A stretch of 64,000 nucleotides of DNA from Bacteroidota bacterium (GCA_030706405.1 JAUZOO010000006.1:248001-312000), one strand, 5' to 3'. Shown: positions 7,657 through 18,300, numbered from the stretch's first letter. Numbers and translations are program-made. The notes: a model not told the origin generated them from the sequence alone.

Positions 7657-9270
7657 CTATTTTACTTCTGTTATTCTCAATGCAATATAAGGTTTAAGAG
7701 GAATTCGGACTTTTTTTAAATTCTTGTCAAATAAACGATAATCGTTTTCGGCTGCTGTTTCAAAAATTAATGGACATGATTGGATGGTCATGTCCCACGT
7801 ATCAATGATGTCCACTTTAAAGCGGGTGCCGGCTTTTAATTTTGAGAAAGAACCATTTTTTGCAGGCAGGTTGAAAAGCCACGAGTCGTTCATCTGCTTG
7901 CCAAAATAGATGATATAATAACCTGCACCTGCCGAAGCTGTAATGTTATCACGACCTACATCTGCCAAGCTAAGGGGCGCCGGACATTCTTCAACAATTT
8001 TTCGAAGAAAAGCAATTCGCTTCCAGCTTGTGCCTTTAAATTCACCTCCTTTTGCCCAAAAAATGGTGTCGGTTGCATCTTTATTCATATAACATTCGCC
8101 ATGGGTAACATACGCACCGCCAATTACTCCATTCCATATTAAATGAGTCATTTCTTCGGGGCTGTAACGCCCCCAGCGGGCTTTTAAATTGCCTTCGTAG
8201 CCGACTTCATCGCACAAAATGGGTTTGTGGTAAACGTTTCGCAACATTGCCGCAGCGCCGGAACTCTGAACGGGCGATTCGTCTTGTACACTCACGTGGG
8301 TAAATTCGGGTTTCCAGTATTCGTAATAGGTGGCGGTTGCACCGTGGATGGAGCATAAATGACGGTATGGATCGGATTTTACAACGGTTTGTGCAATGAG
8401 GTCCCAGTCGGCATGAGATTTGCTTTTTACATAATCCCATTCGTTGGCCAAAGACCACCAGACATTTCGAAATGACGATATCCGTGCAGTAAGGTACTTG
8501 ATATACCTGATGTTTACATCGCTTGGCATGGAGTCGAAACCCCATCGTCCTTTATCGTATGGGTGGAAGAGAATTAAATCGGCTTCAATCCCCAGTTGGT
8601 TTAGATCGTCTATTCGTTTTTCGAGCCGTCGGAAAAATTCGGGGTTAAATTGATCGAAATTCCAGACTTTTATTTCGTTATTGTTTGCGTCTTTGCTAAT
8701 CTCTTTTATTGCAAAAGGATATATTTCAGGCTCTTCCTTCACTAAATCATAATTCTTGGGGAATACGCACATCCGTAATTTATTGAACCCCGAATTTTTT
8801 AATGAGTTTAACGTAATCTCCTGAAGTTCCTTGCCCATGTGAGTCCAGACGTAAGCCGTTGTTCCAAAAGGATAGTATTGTTTTCCATCGGCATATTTGA
8901 AGTTGTAGGTATCGCTCACGTGGATAATACCGTGGTTATTGGCAGAGGCTTTTATACATTCAAATTTGCCCTTTTGGTTACTTAATTCTGCGACATTGCT
9001 GGTTGTGGTATACTTCCAGGTTCCGATTTTTTGAGGCATAAATCGAATTTTGAAAGTGTTATTGCCATCATAAAAACCTGAAACTACATAGCTTGTATCT
9101 GGTCCTGTAAAGGTTGCTTCTAAATGCACATCTTTATAGCCATTACCAGTAAAAGGATGGTTTAATGTAAGTTCAAGCCTGTTCCATTGTTCAATTTTTT
9201 GCTGTGCAGTTGTGCAAATATTTAAAATGGAAAAAAAGCTTAAAGTGATAAATAATATTTTACTTTTCAT
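7657..9270 (-). CDS. Secreted glycoside hydrolase with DUF5060, DUF4038 and DUF5605 domains
   Basis: Start taken at the ATG at 9270 (537 aa), giving MKSKILFITLSFFSILNI as signal peptide; the frame is open further upstream but has no signal sequence there. Order: signal peptide, DUF5060 beta-sandwich (about residues 25-95), DUF4038-like TIM barrel (about 110-445), DUF5605 C-terminal beta domain (about 460-537). The barrel has two clan GH-A type glutamates, E277 in SLANEWDY (acid/base) and E355 in LCDEVGYEG (nucleophile), so a retaining exo- or endo-hydrolase is likely. DUF4038 is the catalytic domain of GH140 apiosidases acting on rhamnogalacturonan II, but the three-domain form may be a separate family. 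Last gene of the pectin operon, 91 bp after the pectate lyase. Confidence 0.75.
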   Translation of the reverse strand: MKSKILFITLSFFSILNICTTAQQKIEQWNRLELTLNHPFTGNGYKDVHLEATFTGPDTSYVVSGFYDGNNTFKIRFMPQKIGTWKYTTTSNVAELSNQKGKFECIKASANNHGIIHVSDTYNFKYADGKQYYPFGTTAYVWTHMGKELQEITLNSLKNSGFNKLRMCVFPKNYDLVKEEPEIYPFAIKEISKDANNNEIKVWNFDQFNPEFFRRLEKRIDDLNQLGIEADLILFHPYDKGRWGFDSMPSDVNIRYIKYLTARISSFRNVWWSLANEWDYVKSKSHADWDLIAQTVVKSDPYRHLCSIHGATATYYEYWKPEFTHVSVQDESPVQSSGAAAMLRNVYHKPILCDEVGYEGNLKARWGRYSPEEMTHLIWNGVIGGAYVTHGECYMNKDATDTIFWAKGGEFKGTSWKRIAFLRKIVEECPAPLSLADVGRDNITASAGAGYYIIYFGKQMNDSWLFNLPAKNGSFSKLKAGTRFKVDIIDTWDMTIQSCPLIFETAAENDYRLFDKNLKKVRIPLKPYIALRITEVK

Positions 9271-9361
9271 GTGATTTGTTGTGTAAATCAATGTTTTGTA
9301 GTTGTTGTGATTTGTTCTTTTTCTCAAACGAATTGGAAGCGGCACACGACAGTAAATAATT

Positions 9362-10396
9362 TTATTTGTTGGCTTTTAACCATTCAGGGTATTTTTTCTC
9401 CAATAATTTTGTAGGCCAAGTGCCGTACCAAGCATATCCGTTGCGCCGTTCATAGCCGATTTCCTTAATCGAGTATTTTTTAATGCCATCCCTGTCACAA
9501 AAGAAAGGTTTGTTGGTGCCAATTTCATAATACCTGGCCCACATTATTGACGCATTGTCTGCCGCCAATCGCCGGTCCTTTCCTTTGGGAGTTCCCGGGG
9601 CTGGTACATCGATAATTTTGTACCCCACAATTTTTACAGTCTGGAGCCATTCGATAGCTGCATTGATTGCATCCTTTATTTCTTGGGAAGGTTTGGGCTG
9701 GTTCATGAGAAATTCGATCAGGCCAACACTTTCGGCGCTACTTATGGAGGGCAGTTCAAAGGCTCTGGCTTTTGCAGGTTTTAAAGTAGTCTCGTCGTAC
9801 TGTTGGCACCAGGCCGTCAGTTTGTCATTTACCCTGATTTGTGTTTTTAAAATACAGTCGATGCCTTTGCTTACTGCCTTCGAACAAGGTTCAATTAATG
9901 CCGGGTTTACAACATCAAAGTCGTTTTGTTTCAGGGCAACATCCTGTACAACTTTTAATGCGTTGAGCATGGCATTGTCGTTATAAGTGATTTCGGCTCT
10001 GTAAAAACTCCTGTCCGGATAGTATTGAGGCCATCCTCCATTTTTATATTGAGCTTTTAACAGGTAGCGAATGCCATCTTCGGCAGCAGCCAGATATTTA
10101 GGGTTGTTGTATTTTTTATAAGCTTTTACCAGGTATTTGATTTCTTTGGTGGTAGCCTCATTGTCGATGGTGGCTTCTCCCTTTTTCACCTCATCTGCTA
10201 TCTCAGCCTTATCAGAAGCGGAGAATTCGACATTATAATCGAAGGCTTTGTTGCGGAACTGTTTGTACCATCCTCCCGAGCTTCGCTGAAACAGTAACAT
10301 ATTGTCTGCTTGCAAATCCTGGGCATTGGCTTGTACAAAAAAAGAAAAGGCTACGAGGCCTAGAATAATCTTTGACATATTTTTAAACGAATTCAT
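9362..10396 (-). CDS. Secreted pectate lyase, polysaccharide lyase family 10
   Basis: A 344-aa enzyme with signal peptide (cleavage near QANAQ, residue 26). PL10 lyases cut polygalacturonate by beta-elimination using calcium. Family motifs are present in order: SSGGWYKQF (39-47), IDNEATTKEI (77-86), NGGWPQYYP (119-127), ITYNDNAM (136-143), WCQQYDE and ARAFELPS (about 197-217), and GKDRRLAADN (272-281). The (alpha/alpha)3 catalytic domain makes up the whole protein; no CBM is attached. The next ATG (10378) would also leave a good signal peptide. It sits between PL22 and the DUF4038 gene and would make the oligogalacturonates that PL22 uses. Confidence 0.92.
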   Translation of the reverse strand: MNSFKNMSKIILGLVAFSFFVQANAQDLQADNMLLFQRSSGGWYKQFRNKAFDYNVEFSASDKAEIADEVKKGEATIDNEATTKEIKYLVKAYKKYNNPKYLAAAEDGIRYLLKAQYKNGGWPQYYPDRSFYRAEITYNDNAMLNALKVVQDVALKQNDFDVVNPALIEPCSKAVSKGIDCILKTQIRVNDKLTAWCQQYDETTLKPAKARAFELPSISSAESVGLIEFLMNQPKPSQEIKDAINAAIEWLQTVKIVGYKIIDVPAPGTPKGKDRRLAADNASIMWARYYEIGTNKPFFCDRDGIKKYSIKEIGYERRNGYAWYGTWPTKLLEKKYPEWLKANK

Positions 10397-10465
10397 AACT
10401 TAGTTTTTATGATAGAATACATTCGTTGACATACAGAGTTTAAATGCATATTTTACATGAATATA

Positions 10466-11716
10466 TTATTTCATTGACTTGCTTAGCTCCACCGCATATA
10501 TGTTCTCCGTTCCTTCAAAGTTGGCTCGGAATATTATCCATTTTCCATCCGGACTGAAATGGATATTAGGCTCAAGTTTATATTGATGATGGTACATATT
10601 TACCAATTTTTCCGTAACCATTTTATCTCCATCAGGGGTAAATAAATTAATCCATTTGCCATCCTTAGCTTTGGCAACAGATCCTGTATCGCCTCCATCG
10701 CCGGCAAATATTTTTTCATCTTTAGAAGTAGTATAATGAACAGACCATTCATCCCTTTTTAAGGCGTACTTTTTTTCGGTGTTAGTATTTAAATCTACGC
10801 CAGCAATAAAAAAGGAAGCTCCGCGGGGTTGTTGTAAATCAAACCAGATGTTTTTACCGGTATCTCCAAACCATTCGTGTCCGGCTATTTCCATTGGCAT
10901 GGTTCGTTTGTGTATCAGTATCACTTTTTTAGAGTTAATATCTAAGGTCCATATTCTGTCTACTTTGTGCCAGTGCCCTTCGTGACAAAACATTAATAAT
11001 GAAGGGTTGGTGGGCGAGAACTGAACATGATTGAGCCAGGCACTATCGGTAAATACTTTATTCAGCGTTTTGTCTTTTATGTTTATGGTAAATAGAGTCC
11101 GGGGTAATCTGGCTTCAAATATTCGGGAGAAATAATCGTGTTTTTCGGGATATTTTCTGTAGATCTCTTTTTCTTCATCGCACGATTTTGTTCCGCCAAG
11201 CAACGTTCCATCAGCATTTACGGTTGTTATTTCGCCTTTAAAGTCTGAGGGGAACACGTATAAGAGTTGCTCTTTTTTATTGTCAATGTTTACCCGAAAG
11301 ACGCTGTCCTCTACCTGATAGTATACTTCTTTTTCTTTGGCATACACTATTTCGCCTTTCATAGCACCCGGATGATTCGTCAATCTTTCGGATTGTAATG
11401 TCTTTAAATTTATCAGAAAGAGTTGTTTGTCTTTAGTGTTCATGTTGTAAGTTTCCTGCGCGGCACTTTTCGAAACGGCTTTAGACGCACTATAAAAAAC
11501 CATTTCATCGCCTATAAAGGGATTGTTGTGAAAATAAAAGCTAAAATTACTCCTGTTGTTTCGGGTTAATTTAACAATTTTGTGGTGGGTGTCCTTGTCT
11601 ATCCATTCATTGGACATTTCTTTTCCTCCTGTTTCTAACACATCTTGTGCGTATGCCGAAATGCTAAATGATGCTATAATATAGCCTATTAATATTACTT
11701 GTATTGTTTTTTTCAT
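10466..11716 (-). CDS. ogl: Oligogalacturonate lyase, polysaccharide lyase family 22
   Basis: A 416-aa seven-bladed beta-propeller lyase that splits short oligogalacturonates to 4-deoxy-5-keto uronate monomers. Typical family segments are WIDKDTHHKIVKLTR near residue 38, FSFYFHNNPFI near 58, HVQFSPTNPSLLMFCHEGHW near 235 and AGHEWFGDTG near 280, which supply the Mn-binding His/Gln/His cluster and catalytic His. Unlike the cytoplasmic enterobacterial Ogl, it carries a signal peptide (ending near SAYAQ), so it acts in the periplasm. Lies 69 bp before PL10 and 28 bp after GH105 in the same operon. Confidence 0.92.
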   Translation of the reverse strand: MKKTIQVILIGYIIASFSISAYAQDVLETGGKEMSNEWIDKDTHHKIVKLTRNNRSNFSFYFHNNPFIGDEMVFYSASKAVSKSAAQETYNMNTKDKQLFLINLKTLQSERLTNHPGAMKGEIVYAKEKEVYYQVEDSVFRVNIDNKKEQLLYVFPSDFKGEITTVNADGTLLGGTKSCDEEKEIYRKYPEKHDYFSRIFEARLPRTLFTINIKDKTLNKVFTDSAWLNHVQFSPTNPSLLMFCHEGHWHKVDRIWTLDINSKKVILIHKRTMPMEIAGHEWFGDTGKNIWFDLQQPRGASFFIAGVDLNTNTEKKYALKRDEWSVHYTTSKDEKIFAGDGGDTGSVAKAKDGKWINLFTPDGDKMVTEKLVNMYHHQYKLEPNIHFSPDGKWIIFRANFEGTENIYAVELSKSMK

Positions 11717-11744
11717 CAGATATTCAGTGGGTATGGTTGAATAA

Positions 11745-12887
11745 TTATTTCAATTTATAGACTTCGCTGCCTGCTAACAAAAAGCAGCCTAAGCCATAAT
11801 CTTCAAAGTCGGGTATTTTGTCGTAGCCTAATGGTTGTCCGTCTTTAGGTTCTTTGCCGGTACCTTGTACCCATCCCAACAAACCATTGGGATGTACACA
11901 TTCTTTTACAGTTGCATTCCATGCTTTATAAATTGCCGGGGCAAATATTTCTTTCTTCAATAAATTGTTGTTTATACCATACGCAAAAGCATAGATAAAT
12001 AAAGCGGTTCCTGTAAGTTCTTTACCTCCAAAGTGCCCGGAATCCTGCAAACTTACATTCCAAAAGCCGTCTTCTCTTTGAAGTGGTAGCAATGCGTTGC
12101 ACATATCTTTATAATCGTTCAAAAATTCGGCATAATGACTATCAGTTGCAGGTAATTTGTTCAGCACTCTTACTAATGCAGCGATAACCCAACCATTACC
12201 CCGGCTCCAATAACAATTTTTGCCGTTGGGTTCTTTGTAAGGAGGTGTAAAGTCTTTATCACGCCACCATAAATTGTCCGAAGGATTGTACAAACCTTTG
12301 CCTCCTTGTATGGTTTTGGTATAACTGTACATTTGATACATGCGGTGAAAATAATTAGTATCCTTATACTCTATTCCCAAGCGTACCCATACCGGCATAT
12401 CCATTTGCATTGCATCTATCCAGCTCCAATCGTCGGTTTTGTTGGTAAACAGCATCTGGTCAATGCTAGCTTTAATACTGTCCAGCATATATGTATTCTT
12501 CTTCCCGGTTAATACATACAGATCGTAGTATGTTTGACCCGCACAGTGATTATCGGCATTACGTGTTTTGGAGCCTCCGTTTAAGCTCCAATGATGCTTA
12601 TTCCCCCAACTCAAAGCATAGTCCAGATACTTTTTCTTTTCCGCTTTATTGGGATCTATTGCATATAGCGACATTAGCCCTTCGTAATAAACAGCTCTTG
12701 TCCAAATATTGCTTTGTCTTGTTTTATTGGTTATTATAGGGCTTCCGGCATCTGGCCAACGGCTCATGAAATAACCATTGGCTTTTTGCATAACCTTCAG
12801 TATTTCTTTGGGTTTAGGTTTAAACTGACCCCATGCACCTGTGCATAGTGAGCACAGTACAATAAAAATTAAAAAAGATCGATTCAT
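11745..12887 (-). CDS. Unsaturated rhamnogalacturonyl/galacturonyl hydrolase, GH105
   Basis: A 380-aa (alpha/alpha)6-barrel enzyme with signal peptide (cleavage near GAWGQ, residue 21). GH105 enzymes remove the 4,5-unsaturated uronic acid left by lyases, hydrating the double bond. The key aspartates are in RNADNHCAGQTYYDLY (D112) and WSWIDAMQMDMP (D158), followed by NCYWSRGNGW, a family signature. First gene of the minus-strand operon GH105-PL22-PL10-DUF4038; start codon 126 bp from the divergent 719-aa gene, so the two share a promoter region. Substrate could be unsaturated galacturonate or glucuronate from pectin or arabinogalactan. Confidence 0.92.
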   Translation of the reverse strand: MNRSFLIFIVLCSLCTGAWGQFKPKPKEILKVMQKANGYFMSRWPDAGSPIITNKTRQSNIWTRAVYYEGLMSLYAIDPNKAEKKKYLDYALSWGNKHHWSLNGGSKTRNADNHCAGQTYYDLYVLTGKKNTYMLDSIKASIDQMLFTNKTDDWSWIDAMQMDMPVWVRLGIEYKDTNYFHRMYQMYSYTKTIQGGKGLYNPSDNLWWRDKDFTPPYKEPNGKNCYWSRGNGWVIAALVRVLNKLPATDSHYAEFLNDYKDMCNALLPLQREDGFWNVSLQDSGHFGGKELTGTALFIYAFAYGINNNLLKKEIFAPAIYKAWNATVKECVHPNGLLGWVQGTGKEPKDGQPLGYDKIPDFEDYGLGCFLLAGSEVYKLK

Positions 12888-12912
12888 TATTTTGTAGTTT
12901 AGTAGAATTTAT

Positions 12913-12952
12913 GACCGAAAGTTAATTACGTTTTTTAATTAAGCAATTGGTC
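12913..12952. promoter_or_regulatory. Inverted GACC half-sites in the divergent promoter (candidate HTCS operator)
   Basis: GACC (12913-12916), TTAATT (12922-12927), AATTAA (12937-12942) and GGTC (12949-12952) form a nested inverted repeat between the GH105 operon and the 13014 gene. Each arm resembles the direct repeats before susC1: the right arm read on the minus strand matches 11 of 16 positions and the left arm 9 of 16. Confidence 0.4.
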
Positions 12953-13013
12953 TTAAAGTTTATGTCGATGTTATTTCGTCCTGATCGGGTTTTAAGATAA
13001 TAGCTACGTATTT

Positions 13014-15173
13014 ATGGGTAAAATTGTAATTATGGGTAAGATGAAATTGTTGCTTTGGGTTGTTTCTTGTGGTATTCTGAATTTTTATAATGTTAGCTCA
13101 CAGAGTATCGATCGGGAGGCTTTGGTAAAGCGGCATAATGTAAAATTAGAAAAGTTCGACACCTTGGCCTCACTTTCGGTAGGAAATGGTGAATTTGCCT
13201 TTACTGTTGATGCTACAGGCTTGCAAACATTCCCGGAGTATTATGAACAGGGAATTCCTCTTGGTACTCAATCGCAGTGGGGATGGCACAGTTTTCCGAA
13301 TGTTAATGGCTACCATTTGGGCGAAGCGCTGAAAGAATACGATTTCCATGGAAGAAAAATCCTTTACTCGGCAGAAATAAAGACCTCCGACAGGAATAAG
13401 GCTGCAGCCAATTTTTTACGCGCTAATCCCCATCGGTTACATTTGGGAATAGTGGGGCTGGAATTGTTAAAACCTGACGGGTCAAAGATTGCGATGAATG
13501 AAATTACCAATATTCATCAGGTGCTTGATTTATGGAAGGGTGAGATTCACAGCGCTTTTGTGGTTATGGATACACCAGTTGAAGTTACAACATATTGCCA
13601 TCAGGATAAGGACATGATTTCGGTGGAGATAAAGTCTCCTTTACTAAAGAGAGGATTATTAAAAGTAAAACTGCAATTCCCGTATCCTACCGGAGGTTAT
13701 GTAGATTCGGGGTGTGACTGGACTCAGCCGGGAAAACATATTTCAAAACTTATTGAAATTAATCATCAAATGGCTGTTGTTGAAAGAAGCATAGATTCTG
13801 CTAATTATTTTAGCTATGTTAATTGGGACGGAAATGCCCGAATAACTGAAAAGAAAGCGCATTATTTTATACTGTCTCCAAATGGCGATCAGGATCGATT
13901 TGCTTTTTCATGCTTATTTACCACCAAATCAAATGTTAGTACTTTACCGACATTCGCTGAAACAGCTCTGAATAATCTTGTTAGTTGGAAGAAGTTTTGG
14001 ATGGACGGTGGTGCCGTAGATTTTACTGGCAGTACAGACCCTCGTGCTCCCGAGTTGGAACGACGGGTTGTGCTATCTCAATATCTTACCAAAGTGAATT
14101 GTGCAGGATCGGTTCCGCCTCAAGAAACAGGGTTGACTTATAATAGCTGGTACGGAAAATTTCATACCGAAATGCATTGGTGGCATGCCGCTCATTTTGC
14201 TTTCTGGAATCGGTTTGACCTATTGGAGAAGAGCCTAAGCTGGTATCAGACGGTTCTGCCCAAGGCCCGCGATATAGCCAAACGTCAAGGATTTGACGGT
14301 GTCCGCTGGCCTAAAATGACTGACCCGACAGGAAATGACTGCCCCTCTTCCGTTGGAGCTGTATTGATATGGCAGCAACCCCATATTTTATATTTTGCCG
14401 AAATGTGCTACAGACATTATCAGGACAAAACTACGCTCGAAAAGTATAAAAATCTGGTTTTTGAAACAGCCGATTTTATGGCATCCTACGCTTGGTACGA
14501 CAAGGATAATAATCGATATTTGTTGGGGCCGGCTTTAATTCCAGCCCAAGAACGTTTCGATGCCAAAGTAACCATAAATCCTCCCTTTGAGCTCGAATAC
14601 TGGTATTGGGGACTCGCTACAGCTCAACAATGGCGCGAGCGTCTTAATATGCCCCGCAATAAAAAATGGGATGAGATCCTTTCAAAATTATCCGTGTTAG
14701 CCCAGCTTAACGGGATATATCTGGGAGCCGAAAGCGCCCCTGATACATATACTTTTCCCCGTTATACTACCGATCATCCGGCAGTTTTAGGAGCCTACGG
14801 GCTCTTACCAGGTAGTCGGCTTGTAGATAGCACTACTATGTGCAGAACATTCAATTATATCTGGGAAAACTGGAAATGGAAAGAAACCTGGGGCTGGGAT
14901 TTCCCGTTCACCGCCATGACTGCAACCCGTCTTGGTATGCCCGAAAAGGCTATTGACACTTTATTTATGGATATTCAAAAAAATACCTACCTGAAAAATG
15001 GACACAACTATCAGGATGCACGTCTCCGTATTTATCTTCCGGGCAATGGTGGATTACTATCTGCCATTGCCATGATGTGTGCAGGTTACGATGGATGTGA
15101 AACTAAGAATCCCGGCTTTCCCAAAAATGGGAAATGGATAGTACGGTGGGAGAATCTTAATCCAATGCCGTAA
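13014..15173 (+). CDS. Unclassified secreted (alpha/alpha)6-type glycosidase-like protein
   Basis: A 719-aa exported protein. Three in-frame ATGs (13014, 13032, 13041) precede the hydrophobic stretch KLLLWVVSCGILNFYNVSSQ; any start gives a signal peptide. The N-terminal third looks like a beta-supersandwich (LASLSVGNGEFAFTVDATG), and the rest is rich in aromatic helices typical of six-hairpin glycosidases, such as FHTEMHWWHAAHFAFWNRFD, PSSVGAVLIWQQPHILYFAE and WGWDFPFTAMTATRLG. This layout resembles GH65/GH15-like clans, but I cannot place it in a family. It has its own promoter region shared with the GH105 operon and lies 131 bp before the HTCS gene. Substrate unknown; position suggests pectin or arabinogalactan breakdown. 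Confidence 0.6.
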   Translation: MGKIVIMGKMKLLLWVVSCGILNFYNVSSQSIDREALVKRHNVKLEKFDTLASLSVGNGEFAFTVDATGLQTFPEYYEQGIPLGTQSQWGWHSFPNVNGYHLGEALKEYDFHGRKILYSAEIKTSDRNKAAANFLRANPHRLHLGIVGLELLKPDGSKIAMNEITNIHQVLDLWKGEIHSAFVVMDTPVEVTTYCHQDKDMISVEIKSPLLKRGLLKVKLQFPYPTGGYVDSGCDWTQPGKHISKLIEINHQMAVVERSIDSANYFSYVNWDGNARITEKKAHYFILSPNGDQDRFAFSCLFTTKSNVSTLPTFAETALNNLVSWKKFWMDGGAVDFTGSTDPRAPELERRVVLSQYLTKVNCAGSVPPQETGLTYNSWYGKFHTEMHWWHAAHFAFWNRFDLLEKSLSWYQTVLPKARDIAKRQGFDGVRWPKMTDPTGNDCPSSVGAVLIWQQPHILYFAEMCYRHYQDKTTLEKYKNLVFETADFMASYAWYDKDNNRYLLGPALIPAQERFDAKVTINPPFELEYWYWGLATAQQWRERLNMPRNKKWDEILSKLSVLAQLNGIYLGAESAPDTYTFPRYTTDHPAVLGAYGLLPGSRLVDSTTMCRTFNYIWENWKWKETWGWDFPFTAMTATRLGMPEKAIDTLFMDIQKNTYLKNGHNYQDARLRIYLPGNGGLLSAIAMMCAGYDGCETKNPGFPKNGKWIVRWENLNPMP

Positions 15174-15275
15174 AGCTATAATTGATTTGAGAACAGGTTA
15201 GTTTTGAATTTTACTAACATTTTTCATATTCTTTCGTGTATTTTGAAACGGATTGTATTTTTACATTTCAATTCG

Positions 15276-15292
15276 TTGAGGTAAAACCTCAA
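15276..15292. promoter_or_regulatory. Perfect 7-bp hairpin in the HTCS leader
   Basis: TTGAGGT-aaa-ACCTCAA ends 12 bp before the HTCS start codon at 15305. As RNA it could affect translation initiation; as DNA it is a small palindrome. There is no T-run, so it is not a terminator. Confidence 0.35.
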
Positions 15293-15304
15293 TACTAACT
15301 AACT

Positions 15305-18300
15305 ATGAAAACCTTTATTTTACTAATTATAGCGACGTTTACAACGTCTGTTTTTGCGCAGCAAAATGGTTATTTTAAGCATATTACTTACGAAGAAGGA
15401 CTTCCGTCTAACTATGTTGAAGCTATTATACAAGACCACGATGGCTTTGTGTGGATTGGTAGTAGCGAAGGTTTATGCCGTTACGATGGTTATTCGTTTC
15501 TTAACCTGATAAATTCTCCGTCCGACTCAACAAGCTTAATTGACAATGGTATAACCTGTCTTGTAGAAGATAAAAATCATAATTTATGGGTAGGGACCCG
15601 CCGGGGGATTACGTACCTTGATCTTAATACCTATAAATTTAAGCGTTACTCCACTAAATTTAAAGATGGCATTGGAACTAACTATATAACTTCCATGTGC
15701 CTCATTGATGAAAAAAGAATGTTTGTAGGAACAATGCTAAAAGGAGCGTATATCTTTAATCTTGAAACCGGGAAAATTACAAGATTTACTTCTGATCCTG
15801 AAAAAAACAACACACTTGCCGATAATAGAATAAACTTCGTTATAAAAGACCGCAAACAAAATATTTGGCTGGCAACCGAAAAAGGACTTGATAAATTAAT
15901 GCCAACAACCTCAAAAATTATCCACATTCTTAAAGGTGAAAGAATTCAAAATTTAAGTCTCGATACCGAAGGAAATATCGCTGCAACAACTGATTATTTT
16001 TTATACACGATTAATCCAGTTTCAAATAATGTAGTGAATCAAGAACGGTTTATTAGCGAGTCGCAATATAAATTACGCCAGACTTTTTTTGATAGCAACG
16101 GAGGCCGGTGGATAGCTGTGACAGGTCAAGGATTATTATTTACCAAAAAAGGAGATAAAACAATCACAAGGTTTGTTTATGATAAATATGCACAAGATGG
16201 TCTGAGTACTAAAAGCCCCATGACTATTTATGAGGACCATATTGGAAATATTTGGATCGGGACTTTTGATGGAGGAGTGAATGTTCTGGATAAGTACCGT
16301 AAACCTTTTGTTCGGGTTAACTGTAATTTTTTAAGTAACGGGCTGCAAAGTAATCATGTGCGTTGTATTTATCAGGATCGTGACGGGGAAATATGGATAG
16401 GTACTAAATCAGATGGTATGCTAAGCCGATTTGACCGCAAAACCTGCACATTTACCCACTATAAACATAATCCTTCAGATCCGTATTCGTTAAACGATGA
16501 TGCGGTGTTTTCTATAGTTGATGCAAAGCCGGGGTATCTCTGGATTGGCACTTCGTCGGGGGGGCTTAATTTATTTGAAAAGCGAACCGGGAAATTTGTG
16601 GCTTTAAAACATAGCGATCAAAATCCCCAGGGATTGTTGTCCAATGTAATTATGACATTACTTAATGATAAAGAGGGTAATCTTTGGATTGGTCACAACA
16701 ACGCGGGTATTGATGTTTATAATGCAACGAAAAAAATATTTACACATTATGTAAGTTCTTCTAACCCCCGGAGCCTTACAGATAACCGCATTCGTGTAGT
16801 TTACATGGATTCTGGAGGTGATATTTGGGTAGGAACCATGGCGGGACTTAACCGATACGATAGGAACACTCATACATTTGAACGTTATGTAAATAGCAGC
16901 AGTGACAAGGCCAGCATCTCCGATAATTACATTTTAAGTATTTATGAAGATAAAAACAGAAACCTTTGGGTTGGGACTCCCAATGGCCTTAACCTGATGG
17001 ACAGGAATAAAAAGACTTTTATTGTATTTAATAAAAAGAATGGGTTTCCGGCCAACAGTGCCAGGGGGATTTTGGATGACAAAAAAGGGAATTTATGGAT
17101 TAGTACGGATAAAGGAATTGTCTGGTTTGATCCCAAAAAGAAAATTTTTAGAGTCTTTACCAAAGACGATGGGCTATTAAGCAACGAATTGGCGTTGTAT
17201 ACCCAATTTAAAACTAAAAATGGTGAAATGTTTTTTGGGAGCGAGCATGGATTTAACATATTCGATCCTGAAAAAATTACGGATAATAGGAATTTTCCGA
17301 ATGTGGTGCTCACCAACTTCTTGCTTTTTAACCAAGTCATTACAGGTGATAGTGCAAATTCACCACTAAAAAATCATATATCAAGAACAAAGGAACTTAC
17401 GCTCAATTATAAACAATCGGTATTTACGCTCGAATTTGCAGCACTCAACTTTACGTCGTCCGAGAAAAATCAGTATGCCTATAAAATGGAAGGCTTTGAT
17501 AAGGATTGGAACTATATCGGAAATAAACGAAGTGCTACTTACACCAACCTTCCTGCCGGAAAATATATATTCAGGGTAAAAGCCTCTAATAATGATGGCG
17601 TGTGGAATGAAACGGGAACATCTTTGGTAATAAATATTCTCCCTCCTCCCTGGAAAACATGGTGGGCGTATTGCATTTATTTAGGAGTGCTGATTTATGG
17701 TTTCGGATTATTGCGAAATTTTTCGGTAAAGCGAATACATGAAAAAAAGGAACGTGAGCTAGATCAGTTAAAACTCAGTCTTTTTGTAAATGTGTCGCAT
17801 GAGTTCCGTACGCCACTTACATTAATGCTCCATCCTTTGGATAAGATTCAGCAAACCGACAATTTGGACGAAATTCGCAACTCAGCCCATACTGTACAAC
17901 AAAGCGCATGGAAACTACTTAACCTGGTAAACCAGTTGTTGGATTTTCGTAAAATAGATCTTGGAAAGTCATTGCTTCGGGTTAAAAAAGTTGATATCGT
18001 GCATCTTTCGGAGCAGAGTAGCCGGATTTTTGAAGATTTGGCCCAAACTAAAAATATATCATTGAGTTTTGTTAGTTCGCAGCCCGAATTGCAACTTTGG
18101 GTTGATGTTGATAAGTATGAAAAAATTTTAACCAACCTGTTGTCTAACGCTCTTAAATTCACCAATAACGGTGGGCAAATTACCGTAAGTATTACTAAAG
18201 TTGCTAAAGAAAAGCCCCAAAACATACTTCGTTTTTGGAAAGCTGGTGGTATTGTCGATTATGCAGAAGTTCGTGTTACAGATACCGGAATTGGTCTTAC

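Noticed and set aside
12975-12998. Fourth copy of the structured element (TTCGTCCTGATCGGGTTTT)
   Set aside because: It shares only the TTTCGTCCTG start and the final TTTT with copy A; most of the loop and the 3' stem arm are missing.
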